Positions 35,174-44,521 of a stretch of DNA of 48,955 nt are shown piece by piece. The notes under the pieces are model-generated. The model saw only the letters and a list, made by a program, of their open reading frames with translations. It searched no databases and was not told the origin of the DNA. The position numbers and the translations under genes were made by a program. Source of the DNA: Chloroflexota bacterium (lineage in GTDB: Bacteria > Chloroflexota > UBA11872 > VXNJ01); assembly GCA_030744875.1 (NCBI GenBank), contig JASLPR010000088.1, positions 1 through 48,955 of the forward strand. The letters run 5' to 3'. Every line of letters starts with the position of its first letter. The first letter of the stretch is position 1.

Positions 35174-37740
35174 GCGTCACCCGCGCTCTGCTCCAGCTGC
35201 TGTTCGGAGCCCGGCCGCCGTTGCGCATCCTGCTTGGCTATCTCCTGCCCCTGCTGGTGCTCTACCGGCGGCTCCTTTTTGAAGGCCATGCCGGGCTCGA
35301 TCTCGACTTCCTGATCGCCTACCGCCCTCGTCTCGAAATCTTGCAGAGCGGCCTCCATAGCGCCCAGTTGCCCGTCTGGACCGACACCTACCTCAGCGGC
35401 TTCCCGGTCGCATACTCCGAGTACGGCTGGTTCTATCCACTCACCTGGCTGTTCCTGCGCATCTTCCCGATGCCGTTCGCCTACCACGCCGAGGCTGCCC
35501 TGGGCGTGCTCCTGGCCGCGCTCGCCGCCTACGCCCTGGGCCGCGCCTGGGGCCTGCAACGCCTGCCCGCCTTCGTCGCCGGCTATCTCTACGCCTTTGC
35601 GCCCTTCGTCTTCGCCACCACGCTCTTTCTGAACTTCGCGACCGTCTTTTTCGTCCTGCCGGCGGCGATCCTGGCCATCGAACGCATCGCCCAGGGGCGC
35701 CGCTGGTTCATCCTGCTGCTGGCGTCGGTGGTCGGGATCAACATCCTCGCCGGGCACCCCCACATCTCGGTGCTGCTGGCCTTCGGCGCGTCGCTCTACG
35801 GCATCTTCCGCGCCGTCTGGATCTATCGTGACAACGGCGTCGTCGCCGCGCTGCGCCTCGTTGTCCTGCTGGGATTCGCCGCCGCTCTCGGCTTGCTGCT
35901 CGGGGCGGTCCGGCTGCTGCCGCTGCTGGTCATCACCGGCGAATCCACCCGCGCCGGGGGCATCGACTTCGGCACCGCCGCCGCCGGGGCCATCCATCCG
36001 CTGGCTTTGTTGCTCGGCTACGCCTATCCCGCCTTCGATCTGCCGCGCGTCTTCGACGGCGTCCTGAAGGCCGAGCCGCTGGCCTATCTCGGCCTGCTGG
36101 CCCTGCCGTTGGCGGTTCTCGCCATCGCCCGTCGCTGGCGGCAGCGCACGGTCATCTTCCTCACCGTCATGACGGTCCTTTCCTGGATACTGGCCTTCGG
36201 CGACACCGCTCCGGCCTTCCGCGCGCTCCACTCCTTGCCGCTATTCGGCTTCTTCCGCATTCCATCCCGCTTCATCCTGCTGGCCGGTTTCGCGCTGGCG
36301 TTCCTGGCCGCCTTTGGGCTGCAAACGCTGCGCACCCCCGGCCCCGCCGCGCCGCCCGTCAGCCGCTGGTTCGCGCGGGTCTTCGCGGCCTACGGCGTCT
36401 TCCTGGCCCTGGCCGTCGTTGCGACGACTGCAATCCTCGAAATCAACTACGGCCCGCTCCGCAACGCCCTCAACCGCGGCATCGACCGCTTCTTGGTCGG
36501 CGGCGCCGGCGCCTACGCCACCCTCGGAGAATGGCAGGGCATGTTCGCCGGCGCCCGGCAGCGACTCGAACAGGCCTTCACCCTGCTCAGCTGGACGCCG
36601 GTTTTCACGGCGATCCTCGCCCTTGCCGCCGCGCTGGCTTGGCGCCGCCTGGCCGCCGGCCGCTGGAGTTCCGGCGCCGCCACCACCTTCCTGGCCCTCT
36701 TCCTGATCCTCGATCTCACCTTCTCGATGGGTCACGGCATCGAGACCGTCTCCGCCGAAACCCTCGATGCCGAGATCCGGTCCGCCACCCTCCTGCAAAA
36801 CCTCGGCCCGACCCGGGTATTGTCCTTCCGGGGGCTCGCCGATAAATGGGAACTCTCCATGACCGGCCGCGACGAGTTGTTCCCGCCCGACGACCGCGAC
36901 CGCCTCGAGTACCTGTTCCTGCGCGAGGTCATTACCCCCGACCTGGCGAGCCGCTCCGGGCTCACCAGCATCGACGGCTACGAGAACCTCATGACCCAGC
37001 GGCAGGCCGAGGTGCTGGCCTACCTGGGCAGCGAGCGCTCCACGGTGCGCGGCTTCGCGGTCAGCGCCACCGAGTCCGAAGAGAGCAAGGCCGCCACGCT
37101 GCGCGATCGCCTGCCGGCGCTGGCCGCCTTCAACGTCGGCGCGGTGCTCTCGGGCACCAACCTCGACGCCGCCCTCGGGCCGCCGGCCTACACCGTGGAA
37201 GTCGAAATCCCGGCCCGCTACGAAGCCGACCAGACGGTCTGGATCTACCTCGTCCCAGAACCTCTCGGCGACTACTACCTGACCAACAACTGGCGACTCG
37301 ACGACCCGGCCGAGCCCACCGACAGCGTTCTCGACCGGCTGCTGCGGTCCCCGCCGGGACTGGTCACGCTCGACGCCGACCCGGGCCTCCCGGACGCCCC
37401 CGGCCCCGCCACCGGCTCGTTCGAAGTCCTCGACAGCGGCCCCGGCCGGCATGTCCTGCGCGTCCACGCCGACGCGCCGACGGTCCTGGTGGTCAACCGC
37501 TCCCACCTGCCTGGCTGGTCGGTGGCGCTCAACCAGTACCCGATCGCGCCGCTGGTCGCCAACCGCTTCGCCGTCGCGGTTGCCATCCCGGCCGGCAGCA
37601 GCACCGTCGCGCTCGCCTACACCCCGCCGGACTACCCGCTCGGCGCGCAGCTCAGCCTGGCGGCGCTCGCCGTCCTCGTCACTCTTGCCATCATCGCCTA
37701 CCGGCGCTCGCGCCCGCCCGCGGAGGACACCCGCCAATGA
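35170..37740 (+). CDS. YfhO-family membrane protein (GT-C-like)
   Basis: An 856-aa polytopic protein. Residues about 15-530 contain roughly a dozen membrane helices. The first outer loop reads GLDLDFLIAYRPRLEI…LPVWTDTYLSGFPVAYSEYGWFYPL, the pattern of YfhO proteins. Residues about 540-820 form a large extracytoplasmic domain with LPGWSVALN. A last helix lies near 826-846, followed by a basic tail. YfhO proteins are implicated in glycosylation of teichoic acids or surface glycans using lipid-linked sugars. A role as side-chain transferase or polymerase in this operon is possible. Overlaps at both ends are ATGA. An open extension upstream in the same frame is non-coding shadow. Confidence 0.85.
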   Translation: MSVTRALLQLLFGARPPLRILLGYLLPLLVLYRRLLFEGHAGLDLDFLIAYRPRLEILQSGLHSAQLPVWTDTYLSGFPVAYSEYGWFYPLTWLFLRIFPMPFAYHAEAALGVLLAALAAYALGRAWGLQRLPAFVAGYLYAFAPFVFATTLFLNFATVFFVLPAAILAIERIAQGRRWFILLLASVVGINILAGHPHISVLLAFGASLYGIFRAVWIYRDNGVVAALRLVVLLGFAAALGLLLGAVRLLPLLVITGESTRAGGIDFGTAAAGAIHPLALLLGYAYPAFDLPRVFDGVLKAEPLAYLGLLALPLAVLAIARRWRQRTVIFLTVMTVLSWILAFGDTAPAFRALHSLPLFGFFRIPSRFILLAGFALAFLAAFGLQTLRTPGPAAPPVSRWFARVFAAYGVFLALAVVATTAILEINYGPLRNALNRGIDRFLVGGAGAYATLGEWQGMFAGARQRLEQAFTLLSWTPVFTAILALAAALAWRRLAAGRWSSGAATTFLALFLILDLTFSMGHGIETVSAETLDAEIRSATLLQNLGPTRVLSFRGLADKWELSMTGRDELFPPDDRDRLEYLFLREVITPDLASRSGLTSIDGYENLMTQRQAEVLAYLGSERSTVRGFAVSATESEESKAATLRDRLPALAAFNVGAVLSGTNLDAALGPPAYTVEVEIPARYEADQTVWIYLVPEPLGDYYLTNNWRLDDPAEPTDSVLDRLLRSPPGLVTLDADPGLPDAPGPATGSFEVLDSGPGRHVLRVHADAPTVLVVNRSHLPGWSVALNQYPIAPLVANRFAVAVAIPAGSSTVALAYTPPDYPLGAQLSLAALAVLVTLAIIAYRRSRPPAEDTRQ

Positions 37741-38849
37741 AGGTCTGCCTGGTCGCCGATGCCCTGGAGCCGGTCACTGGATGGGGCCGCTACGCCGGCG
37801 AGATCGCCCGCGGCCTTATCGCCGCCGGGGTCGATGTACGGCTGGTCTCGCCGCGCGATCATTGCCGCTACCGCGACTTGGCCGTCCATCCCGACCATCG
37901 CGACCTGCGCTCCTTCATGTACGGCGACCGCCACTGGGCGAAGCTACTGCTCAAGACCTTCCCGACGCTCTACCGCGCCATCGCCGGCTGCGACCTGGTC
38001 CATTGCTTCGTCGAGCCCTACCTGCCGGCGCTGGCGCTGCTGCCGCGTCGCCTGTCGCTGGTCGCCTCGCTGGTCGGCACCTACAGCCTCCCGAGCGTCC
38101 ACCCCGGCCCCGAGCGCCGGCTTGTCCAACGCGCCTATCGGCGCGCCCGCGGCTTCCTCTCCATCAGCGGCTACACCGCCCGCCGCGTAGCCGCCGAGTT
38201 CCCGGTGGACAACGTCCACGTCGTCCCGCTGGGAGTCAACACCGCCGACTTCCATCCCCGCCGCCCCCTCCCCCACCGCCAGGAGAAACTGCTCCTCACC
38301 GTTGGCATGGTCAAGCACCGCAAGGGCCTCCACATCTCCATCGAGGCCTTCGCCCACGTCCTCGAAAAGCACCCCACCGCCCGCTACATAATCGCCGGCC
38401 AACTCGAGCGCAGCCCCTACCTCGATCAACTCCGCGCCCGGATCGACGAACTAGGCATCGCCGACGCGGTCGAGATCCGCGGCGAGATCAGCGAAGACGA
38501 AAAGATCGACCTCTACCACCGCGGCTCGGTCTTCGTGGCCCATTTCCTCAGTAGCGCCACCAGCTTCGACGGCTTCGGACTGGTCTACTTGGAGGCCAAC
38601 GCCTGCGCGCGCCCGGTCATCGGCACCTACGACTCCGGCGCCGAGGAGCCCATCCAGCCCGGCCGCAACGGTCTACTGGTGGCCCAGGGCGACGTCGCCG
38701 CCACCGCCGGGGCCATCGACCGCCTCTTCACCGACAGCGAATTCGCCCGCAAACTCGGCGCCGGCGGCCGCATCCGCGCCGACGAGCTCAACTGGCAGAA
38801 CACCACTGAGCGCGTCATCCGCCTCTACGAATCGGTCCTCAAGCCATGA
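37737..38849 (+). CDS. GT4-type glycosyltransferase
   Basis: A 370-aa enzyme. MKVCLVADALEPVTGWGRYAGEIARGL is a classic N-terminus. The donor side has LTVGMVKHRKGLHISIEAFA and DGFGLVYLEANACARPVIG, with Asp in place of the first Glu of EX7E. A good GGAGG lies upstream of the ATG, inside the end of the YfhO gene. ATGA overlaps at both ends. Confidence 0.87.
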   Translation: MKVCLVADALEPVTGWGRYAGEIARGLIAAGVDVRLVSPRDHCRYRDLAVHPDHRDLRSFMYGDRHWAKLLLKTFPTLYRAIAGCDLVHCFVEPYLPALALLPRRLSLVASLVGTYSLPSVHPGPERRLVQRAYRRARGFLSISGYTARRVAAEFPVDNVHVVPLGVNTADFHPRRPLPHRQEKLLLTVGMVKHRKGLHISIEAFAHVLEKHPTARYIIAGQLERSPYLDQLRARIDELGIADAVEIRGEISEDEKIDLYHRGSVFVAHFLSSATSFDGFGLVYLEANACARPVIGTYDSGAEEPIQPGRNGLLVAQGDVAATAGAIDRLFTDSEFARKLGAGGRIRADELNWQNTTERVIRLYESVLKP

Positions 38850-40030
38850 TTGCCCGCCGCCCCCCCGCGCCCCGGCTCTGGACGATCCTGGCGATGCTCC
38901 TGATCGCCGGCGTGGCCCTAGGGCTGCGCCTCAAGCGCATCGACGAAAGCCTCACCCTCGACGTGAGGCACTTCATCGAGTTCGCCGAGACGCTCTTCAC
39001 CGGCCGCCACCTCGACTACTACGCCGGCGTCAGCGGCCACGAGTTCACCTACGCTCACCTGCCGCTGTTCCCCCACCTGCTGGCGCCGGTCCTGCGGCTG
39101 TTTCGGGCGTTTGGCCTCGACGGTCTGCACGCCGTAAAGGCCGTCGCGTACGCCGCCGATCTCGGCGCGGCCTTTTGTCTCTACCTGCTGGCCCGCCGCC
39201 AGGGCCTCGCCCGCCTGCCGGCCCTGGCCCTGTTGACGCTCTGGCTCTTCCATCCACGAGTCATCGAGGCCAGCGTCGGCCAGGCCCACGTGGTCTCGCT
39301 GGCGGTGCTCTTCGGGTTCCTGGCCCTGCTCCGCAAGGATCTCCCTTGGCAGGCCGGGCTGTTCTGGGCGCTGGCGGTCGCCACTCGCACCGAGTTCATC
39401 TTCCTGGCGCTGGCCGCTGCCGTGCACTACGGCGTCCATCGCCGCGCGCAGTTCCGCGGTTTTCTGCTCGGCGCGACGGCCGTCCTCGCGGTCTTCGTGC
39501 TGCCCTTCATCATCCGCGATTTCGAGGCCCTGCGCTGGGGGATCTACGGTCACCTGAACGGACGCGGCGACGGCCTGCCGTTGTTCCGGGCCATCTTCGA
39601 CATTCTCGGTCAGCCCTTCCCCGACGCCCTGAGCGGACCCAACGACTGGTACCTGCGGATCGGCGCTCCGGTCGCGATTGCGCTCACCGCCTTCGACCGC
39701 AATCTCCAGCGCGTCCTGCTGGCGGTCTCGCTTGTCTTCGTCCTCAGCCTGATGGTCGTCCACGCCCGCTACCTGGTCATGCCGCTCTCGCTGGCCGCCG
39801 TTTACTCCGCGCGCCCCGGCCTCATCTGGGTCTTTGTCGCCTGGTACGCAATCGACGCCCCCACCGCCCTCCGCCCCGACCAGTACCTCCTCGGCCTGGA
39901 GACCGGGCAACTGCTTTGGGTGGTGATCGTGGTGGCGCTCTACGCAGCCGCGCCGATCCGGCGCTACGTCGAAGCCCGCCTGCCGGCCGCCACCGACCTC
40001 CCCGATCCGGGATCCGCCGGTGGCCACTGA
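38846..40030 (+). CDS. GT-C-like polytopic membrane glycosyltransferase
   Basis: A 394-aa protein with about nine or ten predicted helices. The first outer loop has RIDESLTLDVRHFIEFAETL, and LDYYAGVSGHEFTYAHLPLFPHL is like the mannosyltransferase and GT87 (DUF2029) group. Those enzymes use polyprenyl-phosphate sugars on the outer face of the membrane. Exact donor unknown; O-antigen-type polymerase is a less likely alternative. Starts within an ATGA overlap and overlaps the flippase gene by 11 nt. Confidence 0.75.
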   Translation: MIARRPPAPRLWTILAMLLIAGVALGLRLKRIDESLTLDVRHFIEFAETLFTGRHLDYYAGVSGHEFTYAHLPLFPHLLAPVLRLFRAFGLDGLHAVKAVAYAADLGAAFCLYLLARRQGLARLPALALLTLWLFHPRVIEASVGQAHVVSLAVLFGFLALLRKDLPWQAGLFWALAVATRTEFIFLALAAAVHYGVHRRAQFRGFLLGATAVLAVFVLPFIIRDFEALRWGIYGHLNGRGDGLPLFRAIFDILGQPFPDALSGPNDWYLRIGAPVAIALTAFDRNLQRVLLAVSLVFVLSLMVVHARYLVMPLSLAAVYSARPGLIWVFVAWYAIDAPTALRPDQYLLGLETGQLLWVVIVVALYAAAPIRRYVEARLPAATDLPDPGSAGGH

Positions 40031-41495
40031 CTCCAATCGACCGGTTGAGGTCGGCCGCCGCGCGATTTCCGGGGTCGCTTCCCTGGGCCTGCGCGAGGGT
40101 GGCATGCGCATCCTGGCCTTTGGCGGCGATGTCGCGCTCTACCGGTTGCTGCTGCCGGAGGTTTTCGGACTGGTCGTGCCGATCGCCTTCATCGCCGGGA
40201 TCATCAAGCAATTCAGCGACCTGGGTCTCGCCGCCACCCTCTTGCAGCGCGAGGACGAGCCCGGGGAGCGGGATCTCCGCACCGTCTTCGCCGTCCAGGC
40301 GACCCTCGCCGCCACCGCCGCCGCGCTGATCTTCCTCAGCGGGCCGCTGCTCCTCGATCTCATCGACGAAGGCTCCCCCGACCCCTGGCTGATCCGCGCC
40401 TTCTCGCTTTCGGTGCTCATCAGCGCCTTTCGCGCCGTCCCGGCCGCCATGCTCGAGCGTCATCTCAACTTCGGCCGCCTGGCCATGGCCGATGTCGCCG
40501 GCACCGGCTGGTTCTACGCCGCCGGCATCGTCCTGGCGGTCGCCGGGGCCGGGCCCTGGGCGCTGGTCGCCGCCCACGTCGGGGCCAGCATCGTCCCCAC
40601 CCTGCTCCTCCTGATTTTCTACCCCTGGCGGCCGGTACCGTCCGTGCAGCGCGGCCGCCTGCGCCAGAACCTCGACTTTGGGGCCAAGTTCCAGGGCCAG
40701 CGCCTCCTGCTGATGCTCAAAGACAGCCTCATCCCGATCCTCGGCCCCACCGGCTACGGCCGCGCCGCCACCGGCCTGCTGGCCTGGGGCGACAAGCTTG
40801 CCCAGCAGCCGCTGATCCTCACCCAGATCGTCGCCCGGGTCAGCCTGCCCGCGTTCGCGCGGGTCCAGAGCGAGCGCGCCGCCGTCGCCCGCGGCGCCCA
40901 CCTGACCATCAAGTGGACTGCCCTGCTCACCCTTCCGTTCTTCGCCGTCGTCATCGCCTTCGCCACCCCGATTGCCGACTTCATCTACGGGCCCACCTGG
41001 AGCCAGGCGGTGCCGGTGCTCTATCTGCTGGCCATCAACGCCCTGCTGGTGCCGATCAACGGCCTGCTGACGCCGATCATCAACGCCCTCGGGCACAGCG
41101 GCCGCCTGCTCATCTTGGCCGTCGTCTGGACCGCCGCGGCCTGGGCCACCGCGCTGGTGCTGATCGTGAGTGGGGCCGGCTTCGCGGCCATCGCCATCGG
41201 CCTCGCTGCCACCCAGATCGCCGCTTTGCTCTACCTGGCCCCGCTGGCGCTGCGACTGGCCGGGGTCAACGTCGCCCGCGCCGCCGGCCTCCCCTTCGTC
41301 CTCGCCGCCGCCAGCGGCCTCATTGCTTGGTTCGTGCTCCGTCCGCTCACCACCAACCTGCCATTGCTGCTGCTCTTCGCCGGGCTCGTCTTAGCCGCCT
41401 ATGCCGTTGCGCTCTATGCTCTGGACGGCGACAACCTGCGCCACGAGGCTGGCGACGTCCTCCGGTTGCGCCGCCGCCAATCACCCGCGTCATGA
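40020..41495 (+). CDS. Wzx-type polysaccharide flippase (MOP superfamily)
   Basis: A 491-aa protein with 12-14 predicted helices. The N-terminal stretch (ISGVASLGLREGGMRILAF, FGLVVPIAFIAGIIKQFSDLGLAATLLQRED) matches the polysaccharide-synthase family that flips lipid-linked oligosaccharides. A central basic loop (GRLRQNLDFGAKFQGQRLL) follows, as does ARVSLPAFARVQ. Start GTG 40020. Its presence shows the glycan is built inside on a lipid carrier and exported as units. Confidence 0.87.
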   Translation: MATDSNRPVEVGRRAISGVASLGLREGGMRILAFGGDVALYRLLLPEVFGLVVPIAFIAGIIKQFSDLGLAATLLQREDEPGERDLRTVFAVQATLAATAAALIFLSGPLLLDLIDEGSPDPWLIRAFSLSVLISAFRAVPAAMLERHLNFGRLAMADVAGTGWFYAAGIVLAVAGAGPWALVAAHVGASIVPTLLLLIFYPWRPVPSVQRGRLRQNLDFGAKFQGQRLLLMLKDSLIPILGPTGYGRAATGLLAWGDKLAQQPLILTQIVARVSLPAFARVQSERAAVARGAHLTIKWTALLTLPFFAVVIAFATPIADFIYGPTWSQAVPVLYLLAINALLVPINGLLTPIINALGHSGRLLILAVVWTAAAWATALVLIVSGAGFAAIAIGLAATQIAALLYLAPLALRLAGVNVARAAGLPFVLAAASGLIAWFVLRPLTTNLPLLLLFAGLVLAAYAVALYALDGDNLRHEAGDVLRLRRRQSPAS

Positions 41496-41538
41496 TGAAC
41501 TGCCCCCCACCCACCACCCGACGGAAGGCCGAGCGCGT

Positions 41539-42600
41539 TTGAAGATCTTTCTGGCCGGGCCCTGGTGGAACACCGGTAGCTGGACCGAATACATCGCCGC
41601 CGGCTTCGGGCGCCTCGGCCACGACGTCCGCACCTTCATTTACAGCCGCGATCTCAACCGCCCGCTCGGCCTGCACTCCCGGCTGCGTCGCAAGCTGCTC
41701 GGCCCCGACCGCTTCCAGATCGAGCGGGTCTTCGCCAACGCCCGCCAGGACAACCTCGACTTCATCTACGGCGTCGAGGAGTTCGCGCCCGATCTCATCC
41801 TGGTAGTCAAGGGCGAGACCCTGCTCCCGGAGACCCTCCACGCCGTCAAACGCCGCACCGGCGTCCCCTTGATCCAGTGGTGCGGTGACGACCCGTTCTG
41901 GTTCCCCAACATCGTCGGCGCCTTCAGCATCTACGACCATTTCTTCATCGCCGACGCCTCCTACATCCCCGATATTGAGAAACACGGCTCGCTGTCCGCC
42001 GGGTTCCTGGCCCATGCCGTCGACGAGACGGCCTACCATTCCGATATTCCCTCCGCCGCCGAGGCCACCGACGTCATCTTCGTCGGCGACTCCCGCCATC
42101 AGATGGGCCACCTGCCGGAAAACTGGCATCGCGTCGAGGTCCTCGAAGCCGTGGCTCGCGCCGGATTCAACCTCGCTATCTACGGCCGTGGCTGGGAGTC
42201 CCTTCCCCACTCCTACGCCGTCCGCGAGTTCGTGCGTGGCCCGGAGTTGCTGCCCGCCACCCGCGTCGCCGCCGCCTACCGCGCCAGCGCCATCGTCCTC
42301 AACGTCCACCACCCGCAGATGGTCCACGGCTGCAACATGCGCACGTTCGAGGCGGCCGCCTGTGGGGCGTTCCAACTCGTCGACGACCGCGCCTCGCTGA
42401 CCGAGCTTTTTGATCCACCGGACGACATCGTCGCCTACCGCTCTTCCGAGGAACTCGTCGAACTGATCCGCCACCATCTCGACCATCCCGCCGAGCGCGC
42501 GGCCATCGCCGCCCGCGGCCGCGAAACCGTCCTCGCCCGCCACACCTACTCGCAGCGTCTCGCCGAACTCCTGCAACGCGCCACCGGGCAGTCGGCGTGA
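41539..42600 (+). CDS. CgeB-like glycosyltransferase
   Basis: A 353-aa GT-B type protein. N-terminus MKIFLAGPWWNTGSWTEYIAAGF from TTG 41539, with GGAAGG about 10 nt upstream. Central PDLILVVKGETLL and VPLIQWCGDDPFWF are typical of the CgeB (DUF3880) group. The C-terminal GCNMRTFEAAACGAFQLVDD is the Glyco_trans_1_2 motif. It is not a standard GT4 enzyme. Preceded by a 43-nt gap, the longest inside the operon, and followed by a GTGA overlap. Confidence 0.82.
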   Translation: MKIFLAGPWWNTGSWTEYIAAGFGRLGHDVRTFIYSRDLNRPLGLHSRLRRKLLGPDRFQIERVFANARQDNLDFIYGVEEFAPDLILVVKGETLLPETLHAVKRRTGVPLIQWCGDDPFWFPNIVGAFSIYDHFFIADASYIPDIEKHGSLSAGFLAHAVDETAYHSDIPSAAEATDVIFVGDSRHQMGHLPENWHRVEVLEAVARAGFNLAIYGRGWESLPHSYAVREFVRGPELLPATRVAAAYRASAIVLNVHHPQMVHGCNMRTFEAAACGAFQLVDDRASLTELFDPPDDIVAYRSSEELVELIRHHLDHPAERAAIAARGRETVLARHTYSQRLAELLQRATGQSA

Positions 42601-43445
42601 CTGCCGAATTCCCCCCTGCGGTCATCGGAATGTCGCCCCGCGATATATTGCGCACGTTGCTGCACACCCACTACCACCAGCCGGCCATCTGCCTCTTCCG
42701 CGCCCTCGAAATGATCGAAATGCGCGACCTCGACTTCGCCGCCCCGATCCTCGACCTTGGCTGCGGCAACGGCGACATCGGCGATCTCGCGCTCCGCTCG
42801 CACTGGCCGGTGCACGGGCTCGACCTGCTCCCCTCCGAGGTGCGCGCCGCGGTCGCCCGCGATGCCTACGACGGTGCCACCGTCGGCGACGCGACCTCGC
42901 TGCCCTACCCGGACCAATCCTTCGGCGCGGTCGTCAGCATCTGCGTTATCGAGCACATCCCCGACGACCTGGCGGTCATCGCCGAAGTTGCCCGGGTGCT
43001 CCGCCCCGGCGGCCGCTTCGCCTTCAGCACCCCCAGCGCCCACTTCGAATCGCAGCTGCTCGACGCCGACCAGACCGGGGCCGTCGCCGCCGCCAACGAC
43101 CGCCTCGGCCACCACCACTACCGTTCTCGCGAGGAGTGGTTCGACATCCTCCGCGAGCACGGCCTGGAACCGGTCGAGCACCGCTATTTCCTCCCGGCCG
43201 GCACCCAGCGCCGCTGGCAGAAGCTGGACAACCTGATGGTCCGACGCATCGGCTCCCGGCGCGTCCTGGATATCGTCCGTGGACTGCGCCGCCGCCGTTT
43301 GTTGCCGCTGCGAGCCTGGTCCTGGCTGTGGTCGCTCCTGCTGGCCCGCCATCTGCGCCCGGTGCCCGCCGGCGCCGTCGGCGGCGGCCAGTTGATCGTC
43401 GCCCGCCGTCCCGATCCCGAGTCCGCCGATGATCTCCGCGACTAG
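42597..43445 (+). CDS. class I SAM-dependent methyltransferase
   Basis: A 282-aa protein starting at GTG 42597 (GTGA overlap). The SAM site is ILDLGCGNGDIG (51-62), followed by the acidic GLDLL strand. VSICVIEHIPDDLAVIAEVARVLRPGGRFAFSTPS is the motif III to IV region of Methyltransf_11. Probably methylates a sugar hydroxyl or a glycan end. No membrane segment. Confidence 0.87.
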   Translation: MTAEFPPAVIGMSPRDILRTLLHTHYHQPAICLFRALEMIEMRDLDFAAPILDLGCGNGDIGDLALRSHWPVHGLDLLPSEVRAAVARDAYDGATVGDATSLPYPDQSFGAVVSICVIEHIPDDLAVIAEVARVLRPGGRFAFSTPSAHFESQLLDADQTGAVAAANDRLGHHHYRSREEWFDILREHGLEPVEHRYFLPAGTQRRWQKLDNLMVRRIGSRRVLDIVRGLRRRRLLPLRAWSWLWSLLLARHLRPVPAGAVGGGQLIVARRPDPESADDLRD

Positions 43446-44520
43446 CCGTCCGCGGGTGCTGCACCTCACGCCCCGGCTCTTTGGCGAAGAGGGCGTGGTC
43501 GGTGGCGGCGAGCGCTATCCGCTGGAACTCGCCCGCGCCATGTCCGCCCACGTGCCCACCCGGCTCGTCGGCTTCGGCCCCCGATCCGGTCGCGACACCG
43601 ACGGCCGGCTCGAGATCCATGCCGAAAGGCGCCGGGTCGAAGTCGCCGGCCGCGCCCACGATCCGGTCAATCTGGGCTTCCTGCGGCACATCCTCTGGGC
43701 CGACGTCGTCCACTTCCACCAGTTCCGCTCCACCGCCTGCGCCCTCGGCGCCCTGCTGGGCCGGCCGTTGCGCCGCCGGCTCTACGTCACCGATCACGGC
43801 GGCGGCGGATCCAACCTGCTGCGCCGCTTGCGCCTGGGCCGCTGGCTGCACGCCCACCTTTCGCAGTCGGCCTTCACGATCGGCACGATGCCCTATGTTG
43901 GCCGCCGCCACGAGGTCATCTTCGCGGGAGTCGATACCGACCTCTACCGGCCCGGTCCCGCGAAGGTCCCGGGCCGGGTCGTCTATCTGGGGCGCCTGCT
44001 CCCCCACAAGGGCGTCGAACACCTCATCGACGCCATCCCGACCGGCGCCCACCTGACGGTTATCGGGCGGGTCCACGACCAGGAGTATTTCGACCATCTC
44101 CAATCCCGCGCGGCGGGCCGGCCGGTCGAGTTCGTCACCTCCGCCGCCGACGACCGGGTGATCGAGTTGCTGGCCTCCGCCCAGGTCTTCGTCCTTCCGT
44201 CGGTCTACGAAGATTTCCGCGGCCGCCGCCAGGCGCTCCCCGAGCTGGTCGGCCTGGTTCTCCTGGAGGCGATGGCCTGCGGCACGCCGGTCATCTGCAC
44301 CGACGTCGGCGGCATGCCCGAGATCGTCACCGGGGGCAAGACCGGGTTCGTCGTCGAGCCCTCGTCGGGGCCGGTCATTGCTGCCGCGCTCGCGCCGTTG
44401 CTCGACGACCCGGACCGCGCCGCTGCCATGGGTAGCGCCGCCCGCGAGGATGTGCTGGCCCGCTTTACGTGGGACGCCGTCGCCCGCCGTTGCCTCGACC
44501 AATACCGGAGCGACGCCTGA
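43429..44520 (+). CDS. GT4-type glycosyltransferase
   Basis: A 363-aa protein. VLHLTPRLFGEEGVVGGGERYPLELARAM is a good acceptor-domain start (gene begins ATG 43429, overlapping the methyltransferase by 17 nt). Donor domain: YLGRLLPHKGVEHLIDAI and ELVGLVLLEAMACGTPVICTD with an intact EX7E. Confidence 0.87.
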   Translation: MISATSRPRVLHLTPRLFGEEGVVGGGERYPLELARAMSAHVPTRLVGFGPRSGRDTDGRLEIHAERRRVEVAGRAHDPVNLGFLRHILWADVVHFHQFRSTACALGALLGRPLRRRLYVTDHGGGGSNLLRRLRLGRWLHAHLSQSAFTIGTMPYVGRRHEVIFAGVDTDLYRPGPAKVPGRVVYLGRLLPHKGVEHLIDAIPTGAHLTVIGRVHDQEYFDHLQSRAAGRPVEFVTSAADDRVIELLASAQVFVLPSVYEDFRGRRQALPELVGLVLLEAMACGTPVICTDVGGMPEIVTGGKTGFVVEPSSGPVIAAALAPLLDDPDRAAAMGSAAREDVLARFTWDAVARRCLDQYRSDA

Positions 44521-44521
44521 C

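Noticed and set aside
36846-37736. In-frame extension before the glycosyltransferase at 37737.
   Set aside because: It is shadow of the YfhO coding region; the ATGA overlap and a ribosome binding site support ATG 37737.
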